Made by a program: the position numbers and the translations under genes. Source: Lachnospiraceae bacterium (GTDB taxonomy: Bacteria > Bacillota > Clostridia > Lachnospirales > Lachnospiraceae). From it: 6,296 nucleotides of DNA. Positions 5,857-6,296 of the stretch are shown one piece after another (positions within the stretch are counted from its first letter, which is position 1; every line of letters begins with the position of its first letter). The stretch is from NCBI GenBank assembly GCA_003489085.1, contig DNJM01000058.1, forward strand, positions 618 to 6,913, written 5' to 3'. Below the pieces are notes generated by a model that had not been told where the DNA came from, did not search any database, and saw nothing but the letters and a program-made list of their open reading frames with translations.

Positions 5857-6296
5857 ATGAGCGGCGTAAAAAGAGTGTATGTAGAAAAAAAACCGGAATT
5901 TGCCGTACAGGCGAAGGAATTAGGACAGGAAATCAAGAGTTATCTTGGAATCAGTACGATAACAAATGTCCGTGTATTGATCCGTTATGATGTAGAAAAT
6001 CTTTCTGATGCAACATTTGAACGGGCGTGTAATGGTATTTTTGCAGAACCGCCGGTAGATACCTTATATAGAGAAACATTTGCAATGGCAGAAGGCAGCA
6101 GGGTATTTTCCGTAGAATTTCTGCCGGGTCAGTTTGATCAGAGAGCAGACTCTGCCGTACAGTGTGTACAGTTTATTAAAGAAGATGAGCAGCCGGTGAT
6201 TAAGACGGCGACTACCTATGTGATTGAGGGTGCGATTTCCGATGAGGATTTCCAGGCAATCAAGAATCACTGCATCAACCCGGTGGATTCCAGAGA
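5857..6296 (+). CDS. purL: Phosphoribosylformylglycinamidine synthase (PurL, large single-chain type), N-terminal part
   Basis: The frame runs from ATG 5857 to the window edge, giving 146 residues and a partial codon, so the gene is 3' truncated here. I recognise the N-terminus of the long clostridial FGAM synthase: VKRVYVEKKPEFAVQAKEL, VRVLIRYDVENLS, FAEPPVD, FSVEFLPGQFDQRADSA and CINPVDSR. Full-length members are about 1,200-1,300 residues, with an N-terminal PurS-like domain, a linker, two ATP-binding synthase halves and a glutaminase domain. The part seen covers the PurS-like region and the start of the linker. The enzyme converts FGAR, glutamine and ATP to FGAM in cytoplasmic de novo purine synthesis. 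AGAGGAGG (5844-5851) lies 5 nt before the ATG, a strong ribosome binding site. It is separated from the Lit-like gene by 141 bp and probably has its own promoter. Confidence 0.93.
   Translation, partial: MSGVKRVYVEKKPEFAVQAKELGQEIKSYLGISTITNVRVLIRYDVENLSDATFERACNGIFAEPPVDTLYRETFAMAEGSRVFSVEFLPGQFDQRADSAVQCVQFIKEDEQPVIKTATTYVIEGAISDEDFQAIKNHCINPVDSR

Overview
The window looks like ordinary chromosome from a low-to-moderate GC Gram-positive anaerobe, most likely a Lachnospiraceae-type Clostridia. The basis is the style of the proteins (a long clostridial-type PurL, a helix-turn-helix regulator with a hydrophobic tail, a DUF1461/TIGR01906 membrane protein), strong AGGAGG-type ribosome binding sites and TTGNNN-17-TATNNT promoters. 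Nothing in it is diagnostic of a species. I see no tRNA, rRNA, CRISPR array, insertion sequence or phage gene.

Layout, left to right. (1) 1-354 (+): the C-terminal part of a DUF4130 (TIGR03915-type) putative DNA-metabolism protein whose start lies off the window. (2) 355-465: an intergenic stretch with a perfect 7-bp-arm palindrome and a related second half, a plausible operator. (3) 466-1452 (+): a regulator with an N-terminal Xre/Cro-type DNA-binding domain and about six membrane segments. (4) 1561-3975 (+): an 804-residue protein joining a RecB/Cas4-like PD-(D/E)XK nuclease domain to a DinG/XPD-type Fe-S helicase, with its own promoter. (5) 3962-4843 (-): a LysR-family regulator whose 3' end overlaps the helicase gene tail-to-tail by 14 bp. 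(6) 4844-4989: a divergent control region with two back-to-back sigma-A-type promoters and nested inverted repeats. (7) 4990-5715 (+): a four-helix membrane protein of the family that contains Lit, the lipoprotein intramolecular transacylase; its start is corrected here from 4903 to 4990. (8) 5716-5856: AT-rich intergenic region with a candidate promoter and palindrome. (9) 5857-6296 (+): the N-terminal 146 residues of PurL, running off the right edge.

Functionally the left half is DNA metabolism (DUF4130 protein, nuclease-helicase) with a membrane-linked regulator between. The right half is a divergent LysR/Lit-like pair, where the regulator may control the membrane enzyme, followed by an unrelated purine biosynthesis gene. 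The points most worth a second look are the nuclease-helicase fusion, the divergent LysR/Lit-like unit with promoter-overlapping repeats, and the paired palindromes before the membrane-bound regulator. I found no clear evidence for a wholly new multi-gene system.
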